Shown here: one piece after another, positions 8,160-16,310 of the stretch
How positions within the stretch are numbered: the stretch's first letter is position 1
Layout of the letters: each line of letters starts with the position of its first letter
Source of the DNA: Terfezia claveryi
Taxonomy: Eukaryota > Ascomycota > Pezizomycetes > Pezizales > Pezizaceae
Length of the DNA: 24,218 nt
Direction of reading: 5' to 3'
Assembly: GCA_015179025.1 (NCBI GenBank)
Contig: WHUX01000472.1
Location: forward strand, 1-24,218
Notes under the pieces: generated by a model
Databases searched by the model: none
What the model saw: only the letters and a program-made list of their open reading frames with translations
Told to the model about the DNA's origin: nothing
Position numbers and translations under genes: made by a program

Positions 8160-8652
8160 AATTATACTTAGCAATCTACGTATAAATAAGTACCTGCGAT
8201 TAAGAAAGTACTGTTTTGCACCTTACCTGGATCCTATAAGTTGGGATTTTTCTTACTTTTAGGATAAATCGTGCAACAAGATGGTCTATATAGCCTGAAC
8301 CATAAGGCCCCATATATTAAGAACCCCATAGATAAGGACCCGTAGATAAGAAACTAATTTTCAAAATACCTATTGCATAGGAAATGTTGTAGATTTCTAC
8401 AGTAGCAATAAACTCAGTATCCTCCTCCCCATTCCATTCATCATCAGAGATGAAGGTGATGAGTTGTTAACTACACAAGCATGTACTTCATCATTTGAAG
8501 GGCTTGAGGTAATTTTTCCGGAATTCCTCTTGTTCAATGTCTGCCATCTCCCACTAATCAACAAAAAGGTATGTGATGTGGATGGGGTGGTTAAAAATGA
8601 CTTCATAGGGTGTTTCTAGAGTGTAGCAGAATGTTTGTTCGATTCACATTTA
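8160..8652 (-). mobile_element. Copia integrase C-terminal remnant, copy 1
   Basis: On the minus strand, just inside the GC-rich module, the frame reads VNVNRT, then HSATLETPYEVIFNHPIHIT and YLFVDWEMADIEQEEF. T-P-Y-E-(V/A) is the hallmark that follows the Copia integrase core. The rest is acidic and frameshifted. It is a diverged copy of 14950-15462: the TATAAATAAGTAC, GTGCAACAAGATG and GGTCTATATAGCCTGAACCA blocks are shared, and the whole is about 70-80% similar by eye. Confidence 0.6.
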
Positions 8653-8654
8653 CC

Positions 8655-8727
8655 AAATTGAGGAATTATATAATTGCCCGTGACCGGCATAGAGAGTATG
8701 CCGCCCACAAGGCAGCCCAGAACACAT
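8655..8727 (-). repeat. GC-rich palindromic module, copy 2 (inverted)
   Basis: The reverse complement matches the module: GTTCTGGGCTGCC, GGCGGCATACTCTCTATGCC, GGGCAATTATATAATTCC, CTCAATTTGG. With copy 1 it could be read as the two inverted ends of a 950-bp element, but the same module also occurs singly, so that reading is uncertain. Confidence 0.65.
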
Positions 8728-8825
8728 ACATTCGCATATACTTTTACGTATACACATTTGTATACATTACTTGTACATACGTGATACTCACATACAGATA
8801 CACACATACACACCATCCCTTACGT
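8728..8825. repeat. Low-complexity TA/CA-rich tract
   Basis: Alternating ATAC/CACA-type sequence (ACACATTTGTATACATTA, CACATACACACC). Degenerate microsatellite with no coding content. Confidence 0.6.
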
Positions 8826-9247
8826 ACATATCTCAGGTGAAGTGGTCCTTTGTTGGCCATTCATCTAGCCATCATTGCTAGATTGCTATCTATAACCTTG
8901 TTATTCCTACAGGAGGTAGCTATATAGCATGTGTGTGCATAGTGGGCTTGGCACCAGGTAGAGCAGTTTAAGATGGATCAAGTCGAGACAAAACACTTGT
9001 AGGATAAATAACCTCAAGAAGCTGTTATTATCATACTCTCACAGTTATTTATGTGGATTTCGACAGTTTCTAGCCTAATATACAACCAAGTAAGGTCAAA
9101 GTTTGGGATTGTATTGTAGATGTATAGTAGTTTGTTAAATGTGAAGGGCGACATCCGGTTCGTTCTAACTTTGTGGAAATGACTACAACACTAGCTCTGG
9201 TAGTACTTTTCAGTTAGGTTATAATAGATCAACCCTCATATTTTGAG
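8826..9247. other. Spacer, nothing recognised
   Basis: No coding-like frame, no repeat shared with the rest of the window and no convincing structured RNA. Confidence 0.5.
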
Positions 9248-9365
9248 ATCTACGACCATAGACTGAAGAAAACAAGGCATCCCGTCCGCTCTGCCATATT
9301 TAAGCTTCAGATCGCCAGGTTAGTACTGCAGTGGGTGACCACGCGGGAAAGTCTCCCACCGCAGC
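9248..9365 (+). rRNA. 5S rRNA gene or 5S-derived pseudogene
   Basis: The 5' part follows fungal 5S rRNA closely: ATCTACGACCATAG, then GCATCCCGTCCGCTCTGC, TTAAGC, CGCCAGGTTAGTACTG, and GTGGGTGACCACGCGGGAA. These cover helix I 5', loops A to C and the internal RNA polymerase III promoter region. The 3' end does not follow: after GGGAA the expected GGGTGCTGTAG(A)T that closes helix I is replaced by GTCTCCCACCGCAGCACGC, and there is no T-run immediately after. I therefore read it as a 5S sequence with a lost or exchanged 3' end (pseudogene or head of a 5S-derived SINE). Fungal 5S genes are often dispersed, so the location is not odd. Confidence 0.65.
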
Positions 9366-9693
9366 ACGCAATGGGTATTCAGAATTATTGACTTCTTCTT
9401 TTGGTATCATTGGATGGTTGCCTTTTTGAGAAATCACAGGTAGTTCCTTTTTTGGCCCATACCTTTTCCGGTATCTCCCAGTCCACCCTTTTTGTCATTA
9501 AGCTAGTCCTATCTTGGTATTCTCCCTACCACACCATTTTTAGTCTGGTTATCATTTTTAGATCGAGTTTCGACGCCAACAGGCAGCTGAGGCGAGCCCT
9601 TGACAGCAGTGCTGTAGACAAAAATTTCGGAGTAGCCCCATGTTTGAAGTCTGGCTTGGATCCCAAATGCTAGCTGTGCTGGGTCGTCAAATG

Positions 9694-9700
9694 TATATAT
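9694..9700 (+). promoter_or_regulatory. TATA-like box
   Basis: TATATAT lies 50 bases ahead of an ATG with a good fungal start context (CTCCATCATGTCT at 9750), with a pyrimidine-rich TTTTCCTCCTT between. It is consistent with a real core promoter. Confidence 0.45.
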
Positions 9701-9749
9701 GTACGGTTATTTTCCTCCTTGCTGAACAGAAATTCACAACATCTCCATC

Positions 9750-9941
9750 ATGTCTACAGTACCAGCACCAACCCAGACCCTTCCTACAACCGCCTTAGGC
9801 TGCATGACTACTGGCCCCTTCGATACCTTCAATCAAGCTCGCCCTGGTAGGAGTGCAGCCCATTATCAGCAGATCCAAGCCCTCCTGACAACCGTATATG
9901 CAAAAGTCAAGGGTAGCATGTGGGTTTCTGTCATGCTTTAA
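9750..9941 (+). CDS. 5' exon of an unrecognised gene interrupted by a transposon
   Basis: Starts at an ATG in strong context behind a TATA box. It begins MSTVPAPTQTLPTTALGCM, then GPFDTFNQARPGRSAAHYQQ, then IQALLTTVYAKVKG, and reaches a stop at 63 codons. No signal peptide; Thr/Pro/Ala-rich N-terminus. The short frame may end in an intron, since possible donors GTATAT and GTAGCA lie at about 9893 and 9912. A 747-bp pogo-like element begins 97 bases after the stop, at 10038, so the original downstream exon may continue after 10786. No family recognised. The promoter and start look genuine; the 3' structure is unresolved. Confidence 0.45.
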   Translation: MSTVPAPTQTLPTTALGCMTTGPFDTFNQARPGRSAAHYQQIQALLTTVYAKVKGSMWVSVML

Positions 9942-10310
9942 AATCATCAATCCGTTGGGTGAATTGGGCCTAGGTGATAATTGGCATTGATCGTCAAACT
10001 TGAGGGAGCCCTGTTCTGGCTGTCTTGTCCCTTCCTACAGAGGACTCTCGATACAAGCATACTAGATACAAGCATATATTGGTTACAAGCATACCTCCTC
10101 CCGTCCCACATAGTAAAATAAGCATATTCTCATTACAAGAATATTCTTATGTTTTCTGCTTAGTCACCATACATATGCTTGTAACAAGAGAAGCGCTAAA
10201 CCACTACTAGAGGTTTATCGATAAGAAATAACCCCGCACAGAATACAACACACACAATACATACAACACACACAGCACATACAACATTCAATACAACATA
10301 CGGCATTTCT

Positions 10311-10484
10311 ATGGCTTCTGCACAGAGTTCTTCAAATGTTCTACGACGTCAGCCATGGTCGGAGGTGGAACGTCAGAGTATACGGACATATGCAGAACAG
10401 AATCCGAGTTCAACATGGCGGCATATTAAACGCTGGTTCGAATCCGAAAACCCAAATAAAGAACTGACGCAGTCTCCAAGGTGA
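10311..10484 (+). CDS. Pogo-type transposase N-terminal fragment (DNA-binding part)
   Basis: A 57-codon frame from ATG begins MASAQSSSNVLRRQPWSEVE, continues RQSIRTYAEQNPSSTWRHIK and RWFESENPNKELTQSPR, then stops. The helix-turn-helix pattern (YAEQNPSSTWRHIKRWFE...ELTQS) matches the N-terminal CENP-B/psq-type DNA-binding region of pogo-family transposases, just before the usual SQSTVSR-like helix. The break follows ELTQS and the next sequence in the element is the transposase tail, so this is the left side of an internal deletion. If expressed it could bind the element's ends and act as a repressor; that is inference. Confidence 0.6.
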   Translation: MASAQSSSNVLRRQPWSEVERQSIRTYAEQNPSSTWRHIKRWFESENPNKELTQSPR

Positions 10485-10507
10485 TCCCTCGCTCAATACC
10501 ACTATGT

Positions 10508-10639
10508 ACCTTCCAAGATGCACTCAAACGTGAGAAAAAAAGGATCGAGATTCTTGAGATGGAACGCAGGCGGCAACATGTCCAGCGCAGGATAACTGAT
10601 TTTTTGGGTACTTCCGGAGCATCCTCCTCTTCTTCCTGA
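10508..10639 (+). pseudogene. Pogo-type transposase C-terminal tail remnant
   Basis: An open frame without an ATG reads FQDALKREKKRIEILEMERR, then RQHVQRRITDFLGTSGASS and a short Ser tail before TGA at 10637. The basic, charged helix and serine-rich end fit the C-terminal tail after the DDE domain of pogo-like transposases. It is in a different frame from the N-terminal piece, and the catalytic domain of about 300 residues between them is missing. Confidence 0.5.
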
Positions 10640-11028
10640 TGTCTCTCTGTTATTTGTATGCATGTTCTAGTATTTATTGTGTCATTCCGGAGGCTTTCCT
10701 ACAATTTCTCTAGTTATAAGCATATATTGGTTATAAGCATACCTTCCCCCGTCCCGACGATATGCTTGTATCGATCGTCCTCTGTACTCCCATATCGCCT
10801 CCCTGACTATCCCATCACCATGCCTCGTTATCAGACACAGACCCACAAACCCACACTTCTCTTTTTTATCTTATTCTTTTCTTGAGCTTTGCCGCCCTTC
10901 TTGGGCTATTTTATGTACTAAGTGCTGGAGAAGCCGCGGCAAGCAAAAATCCCCCGGCGAACTTAGTCCATGGCACCAGAAGTGGGAACTTTTTGTGTCC
11001 TGTGCCTCGGGAACCCTGACCAGCTCTC

Positions 11029-11608
11029 ATGCGGAACCGAGTACGTGGGTGTGGGAGAAAGTTGTGTGGAAGAAAATCAAAGTTGGAGAGAGAGCGGGAG
11101 AAGTGGGAGGAGGAAATGGCAGCGTGGGTGAGAAGGGAGGCAGAGTGGGTGAGGCAGAATACGCTGCAGATGGAGGAGAGGGAGAGGAGAGGGAGGAGAG
11201 GCGGCGTGGGTGGAAGGGAGGCAGAGTGGGTGAGGGAGAGGGCGGGGTGGGAAGGGAGGAGAGGTGGGTGAGGCAGAAACGCTGCAGAGGGAGGAGAGGG
11301 AGAGGGAGAGGCTGGCATGGGAGGAGGAAAGGGCGGCGTGGGTGGAAGGAGGCAGAGTGGGTGAGGAAGAACACGCTGCAGAGGGAGGAGAGGGAGGGGA
11401 GAGGAGGAGAGGGCGGCGTGGGTGGGAAGGGAGCAGAGTGGGTGAGGGAGAGGCGGCGTGGGTGGAAGGGAGGCAGAGTGGGTGAGGCAGAACATGCTGC
11501 AGAGGGAGGTGAGGGAGAGGAGAGAGATGGCATGGGAGGAGGAGAGCGCAGGTGGATAGGATGCTAACCGTGCTGGAGAAGGTGGTGGAGGAGCGCGCGG
11601 TCGGTTAA
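11029..11608 (+). pseudogene. Coiled-coil tandem-repeat protein, 3' part, frameshifted
   Basis: A purine-rich region encodes repeated blocks such as REKWEEEMAAWVRREAEWVR, QNTLQMEERERE and RLAWEEERAAWVE, in frames that switch about every 100 bases. The common DNA unit (GCGTGGGTGGAAGGGAGGCAG, AGTGGGTGAGGCAGAA, then CGCTGCAGAGGGAGGAGAGG) recurs with the CGCTGCAG marker at about 11161, 11279, 11373 and 11494, a spacing of roughly 93-122 bases. The end reads RAQVDRMLTVLEKVVEERAVG then TAA at 11606, a convincing coiled-coil C-terminus. Composition (Glu, Arg, Trp every few residues) predicts a long charged coiled coil. The frames shift in G-runs and may reflect repeat slippage or sequencing error. 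The upstream start was not found, and the function is unknown. Confidence 0.5.
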
Positions 11609-12028
11609 GTGAATGTTATGTGCTGAAGGTGCACAGACACACTTGCAATTTTTCTCTGCTCGATTACCTGAAACTTTCGTACCTAATCGATACATGTGCT
11701 GAGCCCTATCATTCGATATCCCCTCCTAGGATGTTCTATGTAATGCCACATGGTCGCATGAATATCGAACCATCTCCTCAACCTTCACCTACGCTACCAA
11801 TGCCAACCGCCACCTCTCTCTCCTTGTGGTGTAATATAACAAACTGTATAGTTAATATCTTAGGCGCCCCAATACGCAGTATTTAAGCCCAACATGTTCC
11901 GTAGTCCCTGCATCATGCAAATCTCTGACCAAGCCCATATATCTCGATATACAACCTATTCGGCCTCAAGGGTCCTAGCAATCATAATACTAAGGCTCTC
12001 GGATTCAATACAGGCTTAGCCGAGACTT
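11609..12028. other. Spacer, nothing recognised
   Basis: An open frame at 11620-11886 has no family resemblance and is uninformative. No repeats or RNA features seen. Confidence 0.5.
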
Positions 12029-12170
12029 TTGAAGGCTCTTGATCTCCTTCTACGACTGGGCTTAGCCCGGTGTGCAGGGAGGTTACCAAGTTTCCACTTG
12101 CGCAACGCACCCCCTGTTCTTCGTGGGTACCAGACAGAGCTGTTGGATATACTCGGTAAACATAAGCTCA
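12029..12170 (+). other. Coding-like fragment, possible helicase N-terminus
   Basis: A frame without an ATG reads ALDLLLRLGLARCAGRLPSF, then LRNAPPVLRGYQTELLDILG. The leucine/arginine-rich leader and L-R-x-Y-Q resemble the N-terminus of mitochondrial DEAD/DEAH-type helicases in fungi, where L-R-x-Y-Q is the Q-motif. Too short to assign; it stops being coding-like after about 12170. Offered as a possibility only. Confidence 0.2.
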
Positions 12171-12486
12171 TACATGTGCTATTCAACACATTCATGTGTA
12201 TTCATGTGAAGGAGAGGATATCATGTATATATACATTCTATTTCCACACGTAGAAGAGAAGACAGACAACTAGATACACAAGCAAGCAATACGATCTCTA
12301 CATATCACACATACCTAACCTGCGCACAACGGTAGCATCCAGAAGGGCTCTGCCTGTACACAAGTGGGCCAGTGAGTGCTAGTGGTTATAGAGGACATAC
12401 GGTAGTTGCAGGGCTGCATTCCTTGCCATAGACTACATAGACTAAATACGATCACGAGAAATGCAGAGTAACTACTAAATACGCCT

Positions 12487-13045
12487 GGCACGAGCCGGCT
12501 CGAGTCCAAGTCACACAACTGAGCCGGAGTCGTTGTAACGCGAAATACGAAGGTACCCGGTGAGTGGAAATCTCAAAATGCGTTGCAGTTCCACCCTTCT
12601 CTTTTTTTCTTTCTCAATAACAACCTCCTCCGGCAGTCCTGGATTCATTTCCTCCTTAAAATTACAACTATAATCGCTCCATTTCCGACATAACAAACAC
12701 GCTACCAACAAGAGGAGGAAACTGCACAAATTGATGAAATCACCGCTGTATCTCGCTATGGTTGAAACTACCATTTGCTCGTTACGACATATTGCAGTCC
12801 TATGTATCGTCCGATTCGCAGCGACTTTAGGTGACGATGAAGTTGAAATTGATTCTGTCCATTCCACGTCTGTTATATCTGTATTTCCATATTTCTGCGT
12901 CTTTGATTTTTTCCATGACCTATACAGATATGTAGCGTACGCATTATCTATTTACTCTTGCAATCTCGCGAGCCGGCTCGAGCTCCTTTGTAAAACCACG
13001 AGTTGGCTCGAGCCACCCCAGGCTCGGCTCGAGCCGGCTCGGTCC
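12487..13045. repeat. Segment bounded by GAGCCGGCTCGAG blocks
   Basis: The left block (12487-12532) has CACGAGCCGGCTCGAGTCC and ACTGAGCCGGAGTCG. The right block (12968-13045) has GCGAGCCGGCTCGAGCTCC, GTTGGCTCGAGCC and GGCTCGAGCCGGCTCGG. Both contain the palindrome CGAGCCGGCTCG. The 430-base interior has no conserved coding sequence; its two overlapping open frames lack ATG or family resemblance. It could be a small element with multimeric palindromic ends, or clustered protein-binding sites. Confidence 0.45.
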
Positions 13046-13319
13046 AGCTACTACTAAAGCAGACAGGACTATGGCGCCCTGTGCGAATGCACCGAGTGAA
13101 CTGTGTTGCTCATTATGTACTAGCCTGGTTGACATTAATGAGTTCCTGTTGTAATTGGTCGATATGGAATATTTATTCATATTTTGAATTGGAGCAGCAA
13201 TGGACCTAGGAACGGAGGAATTGCATGTACATGTAGATTCTCGTGTGGACTGGGAATGGGTAGCACCTTCATGTTGAGCTAGCTTGTGTTGCAACTGCAT
13301 TCCAGATCCATGGCCCATG

Positions 13320-14488
13320 CTTTTTTTCTTTTTTTTTTTAAAAACTCATTACTCTTATTGGCCCAATAGGGCCATGAAGAGTCACCCGCAAGCCTGGGTG
13401 ATCAGGACGAGGCAAGTAATCTGCAGTCCACTGTGAGAAATAAATATATAGATATAAATAACTGAAATAAAAATCGTGGGTGGGGTCTCCCATGCTGTAT
13501 TAACCGGCGACGAATGAGCCAAAGAGTCCGAAAGAATCTCTTTCTTACTCCTCTTCTTCCCCTCTTCGTCTACATATCACCTCCCGCGCTTCTTACTCGC
13601 CTCTTGAGAGACCTAAGTAGCTCTCTATATAGGTAACTAAAGAAGGCTCCATTGCTCATATGAATCCTCTCCCTTTTCTGCCAGTTCAGTTTGTCTAGCT
13701 CCTCTAGATGTGTCTGTTACAGAGGAGGAGGACTTTTCTCATCTGAAGTAGGAGCAGTCCAAGTTAAGATGTCTCCATCTTCTGATGGTATCTGCACCTG
13801 TATCCTGCTGTATCTGCTTTACCGATGCAGTGAGCTAGCTCTTCTGGGGTCCTCAGTTAGTGTGCATCTAAATGAATGCAAAGAAGGCTTGTCTGCTCCA
13901 GTCTGAGACTCCTCACGTCCCGAATACTTTTTTTCTCCTTACTTCCTTCCAGATGGCCCTGGAGGCTGTTCGCAGCCCTCGCTCGGTAATTGTGCGAGGT
14001 GAGTCCCTGAGCTGGCCAAGGATTGATTAGATGTTGTATGCTGGTCTGCCTTTTCGTTACCTTCGATGCTGATGTGACCTCTTACCCAGGCTATCTTAAC
14101 ATCTCTCCTTGACTCTAATATAGCTGACTTAATATCTGCCCCTATGCCTGACCTTAATGATGCTTCTCTACTCATATTATATATAGAGTGTATAGCTGCT
14201 TAGGGTCCGGTCCGATAAGATAGCAAGTATGTCAGATTCTTCTGTATTGAGTACGAGTTGCATAGTGTGGAGCTTGCCATTTGCTATCATTACTAGGTCT
14301 TCGAGGGATTTACCGTAAGTGGCTTTATCTCCACCCTTCCGATCCTCTGAGTGTACTGCACGAGCAACCCCTTCTTTTCTTCTTGTTCCATCAGTAAAAC
14401 AGACCCTCCATCCTTCATCTAGGATTCCTCCTATTGGACCTACCCAATACCCTTTAACTTTTGATAGTTCCGACCTTGGATCTATCAT
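13320..14488 (-). mobile_element. 5'-truncated LINE (Tad-like), RNase H domain and A-tail
   Basis: Leftward from 14488 the frame gives the RNase H domain of a non-LTR retrotransposon: GWRVCFTDGTRRKEGVARAV (first catalytic Asp), KSLEDLVMIANGKLHTMQL (Glu region ELHAMQLAL-like), ILSD, MSREASLRSGIGADIKSAI and VKIAWVRGHISIEGNEKADQ (last Asp after GH...GNE.AD). A two-base change in a TATATA run at about 14172 shifts the frame between the halves. Downstream is a decayed C-terminal region and a 3' UTR with GGCCCTATTGGGCC, ending in an A-rich tail (T-run at 13320-13342 on the plus strand). RT and endonuclease are missing, the usual outcome of incomplete target-primed insertion. Confidence 0.8.
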
Positions 14489-14949
14489 GGGTCATTGATG
14501 ATTAGAAAGACCTAGTTATTGTCTCTGTTCCTCGGCTGGTTATCTGCTGCTGTCTTATAAAATGCCCCCGTGATTGCACTGTACTGTTACAAGTGAAGAC
14601 TAGAACCGTCATGCCAGGTTGAAGTATGCAAGCGTAGGTTTTGTGACTAGGAAGGCTCTAATCTCCTGGTTCCTTGTTCTTATGGCTCTATGGATCTCAA
14701 GACAGTGAAACTAAACTAGACTGAAGGTGGTATTAACAACTCTAGTAGGTCTAGATCATCTTGTTAGCACTAGATTATAACAGGTAGTAACTACAAGCAG
14801 TTTAGTGCCAATTTACTGCGATGGCGGGAATCTCTGGTGTTGTAGATTTCTTTTTTTCTACAGACCTTCTCATACATCACCGGGATGCTGTATCTACCTG
14901 TCGTATAATTCTAGGTAGAAATCGATCGAGGAATTGAAGTACCTTAACA
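14489..14949. other. Spacer, nothing recognised
   Basis: No coding-like frame. Contains a short hairpin, TGTAGATTTC TTTTTTT CTACAG (14843-14866), of unknown meaning. It separates the LINE from the second Copia integrase tail. Confidence 0.45.
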
Positions 14950-15462
14950 ATCAGCATATAAATAAGTACTTGCGATTAAGAAAGTACCGTTTCGCACCTT
15001 ACCTGGATCCTATAAGTAAGAAATAGCTGGGATTTTCTAGGGTAAAAAGAAATCGTGCAACAAGATGTAGACAAAAAAATATTATAAGTATGATTACTCC
15101 AAACTCACTAGATACCACATAGCGCATCGATATTCACCACAAGATGGTCTATATAGCCTGAACCATAAGGCCCCGTCTACCAAAACCCCCATGGATATAA
15201 GTATTGCATAGGAAATGTTGCAATTTCTACGGTAGCAAAAACTCAGTATCCCCCTTTGAAGGTGATGAGTTGTTAACTACATAAGCATGTACTTCATCAC
15301 TTGAAGAGCTTGAGGTAATTTTTCCGGAATTCTCCTCTTGTTCAATGTCTGCAGCCCCCCACTAACCAACAGGAAGGGTATGTGATGTGGATGGGGTGGT
15401 CAAAATGACTTCATAGGGTGTTTTTTGAGTGTAGCAGAATGTTTTGTTCGATTCACATTTAC
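14950..15462 (-). mobile_element. Copia integrase C-terminal remnant, copy 2
   Basis: On the minus strand it starts just inside the GC-rich module with VNRTKHSATLKKTPYEVIL, then TTPSTSHTLPVG, an acidic ADIEQEE segment and SSDEVHAYVVNNSSPS, all frameshifted. It is homologous to 8160-8652 but has an extra block at about 15067-15140 and lacks others. Homology to copy 1 begins abruptly at about 14953 (TATAAATAAGTAC), so the left end is truncated. Confidence 0.6.
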
Positions 15463-15538
15463 CAAATTGAGGAATTAGATTAATTGCCCACGACCGGCAA
15501 AGAGGGTATGCTGCCCGCGAGCGGCCCAGAATATATAC
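15463..15538 (-). repeat. GC-rich palindromic module, copy 3 (inverted)
   Basis: The reverse complement reads ATTCTGGGCCGCTCGCGGGC, AGCATACCCTCTTTGCCGG, GGGCAATTAATCTAATTCC, CTCAATTTGG. It sits exactly between the Copia integrase tail (left, minus strand) and the integrase core (right, plus strand). Confidence 0.7.
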
Positions 15539-15544
15539 ATAGGT

Positions 15545-15846
15545 GTTTCCTCTGATGACAAGGGAGATGGCCTTAAGAGCAATGCAAATCTGGAAAAGGA
15601 ATGTAGAAAATGCTTGTGGGTTCAAGTTATTGATACTTTAAACGGACAACGCTGCAGAATTTACAGGACAAAAATGGACCAATATGTGCCAGGACGAGGG
15701 TATCATACATTACACAACTGGCCCATATGGCCCTAATTTGAACTCGTACACGGAACGGGTAATAAAAACAATAGTGAATCATTCCTCGGTAATGTTGTGG
15801 GCGGCCGAGATAGAGGAATTTTGGCCTTAGCAGCAAAAGCATCTGT
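15545..15846 (+). mobile_element. Copia integrase core fragment, apparently inverted
   Basis: Plus strand: FPLMTREMALRAMQIWKRNV, FKLLIL, stop, TDNAAEFTGQKWTNMCQDEG, IIHYTTGPYGPNLNSYTERV, IKTIVNHSSVMLWAAEIEEF, WPLAAKASVY. T-D-N-(G/A)-x-E-F and the later N-x-x-x-E-R carry the second Asp and the Glu of the DD35E triad of Copia integrases, and E-F-W-x-x-A-x-x-A-x-Y follows. One in-frame TAA precedes TDN. The fragment ends exactly at ASVY, where the GC-rich module begins. Its expected continuation (VNRT..TPYEV) lies on the opposite strand at the other side of the fragment. Confidence 0.85.
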
Positions 15847-15930
15847 ATATGTTCTGGGCCGCTCTCGGGCAGCACAGCTCCCGCCGGTGGCATACCCACT
15901 ATGCCCTTCGCCGGCAATGTATTAATTTAG
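15847..15930 (+). repeat. GC-rich palindromic module, copy 4
   Basis: TATATGTTCTGGGCCGCTC, CGGTGGCATACCCACTATGC, CGCCGGCAATGTATTAATT. It opposes copy 3 in orientation and has about ten extra bases (AGCTCCCGCC). Confidence 0.65.
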
Positions 15931-15997
15931 TACTTCATAACGCACCTGAATTAATAACAATATATGAACCTAACTAGACCTATATCAAATTATACAA

Positions 15998-16183
15998 CTA
16001 GGCTATCATTGATCTTGGTGCAGGCAGTATCGGCCAGAAGCTGGCCTGGGAGCTGTGTGACGTGAAACAGCTGTATGATGTATCTATCTCTGGGTCGATT
16101 GGGTCATTCTCCGGGGCATCCTCCGGGTCAGTTGGGTTATTATCTAATAATCCAATTTGTGTTCGTTCAACTAGAGTTGCCAT
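15998..16183 (-). CDS. Short hypothetical frame, acidic and proline-rich
   Basis: A 61-codon frame from ATG in an acceptable context (CAGGACTATGGCA) begins MATLVERTQIGLLDNNPTD, then PEDAPENDPIDPEIDTSYS, and ends APRSMIA. Asp/Pro-rich, no signal or membrane segment, no family recognised. It lies between two GC-rich modules and next to an A-run (16230-16246), so it may belong to a mobile element. Confidence 0.25.
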   Translation of the reverse strand: MATLVERTQIGLLDNNPTDPEDAPENDPIDPEIDTSYSCFTSHSSQASFWPILPAPRSMIA

Positions 16184-16310
16184 AGTCCTGACCTGCTAGG
16201 ATCATCTCTACAACAAAAGTTTTCCTTAGGAAAAAAAAAAAAAAAAGATCTTCAACAAATTTTTTCCATCCAAATAAAAACCCCGCAAAGCCTGAAAGCG
16301 GGCTTTCTCT

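Larger units (their letters stand above)
10038..10784 (+). mobile_element. Non-autonomous pogo/Tc1-mariner element, internally deleted
   Basis: The inverted ends match: CAGAGGACTCTCGATACAAG at the left (10038) and, reversed, CAGAGGACGATCGATACAAG at the right (to 10784). The first eight bases are identical and only two of the first 24 differ. A TA duplication flanks it (10036-10037 and 10785-10786), as for the Tc1/mariner superfamily. Subterminal copies of TACAAGCATA or TATAAGCATA repeat several times near each end (about 10052, 10065, 10084 and inverted at 10172; 10712, 10730 and inverted at 10761), likely transposase-binding sites. Inside are a transposase N-terminus and a transposase tail, but the DDE catalytic region is absent. 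The well-kept ends suggest recent mobilisation in trans by a full-length relative. Confidence 0.85.

Noticed and set aside
7777..8727. A 950-bp transposon with the GC-rich modules as its inverted ends
   Set aside because: The same module occurs singly and at other spacings, and the interior is a Copia remnant that in its second copy has a module at only one end.
10425..10445. GGTTCGAATCC resembling a tRNA T-loop
   Set aside because: It lies within the transposase N-terminal codons and no acceptor, D or anticodon stems are present around it.
10911..11533. Long minus-strand Pro/Ser/Leu-rich frames
   Set aside because: They are the complement of the purine-rich coiled-coil repeat; the plus strand gives a convincing coiled-coil C-terminus, the minus strand only low complexity.
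12511..12867. 118-codon minus-strand frame with a hydrophobic segment
   Set aside because: The start is GTG, the first ATG is well inside, and it lies between the GAGCCGGCTCGAG blocks without homology.
16268..16305. CCCCGC...GCGGG hairpin followed by TTTCTC, like a bacterial terminator
   Set aside because: The genome is eukaryotic, the stem is short, and no T-run follows.
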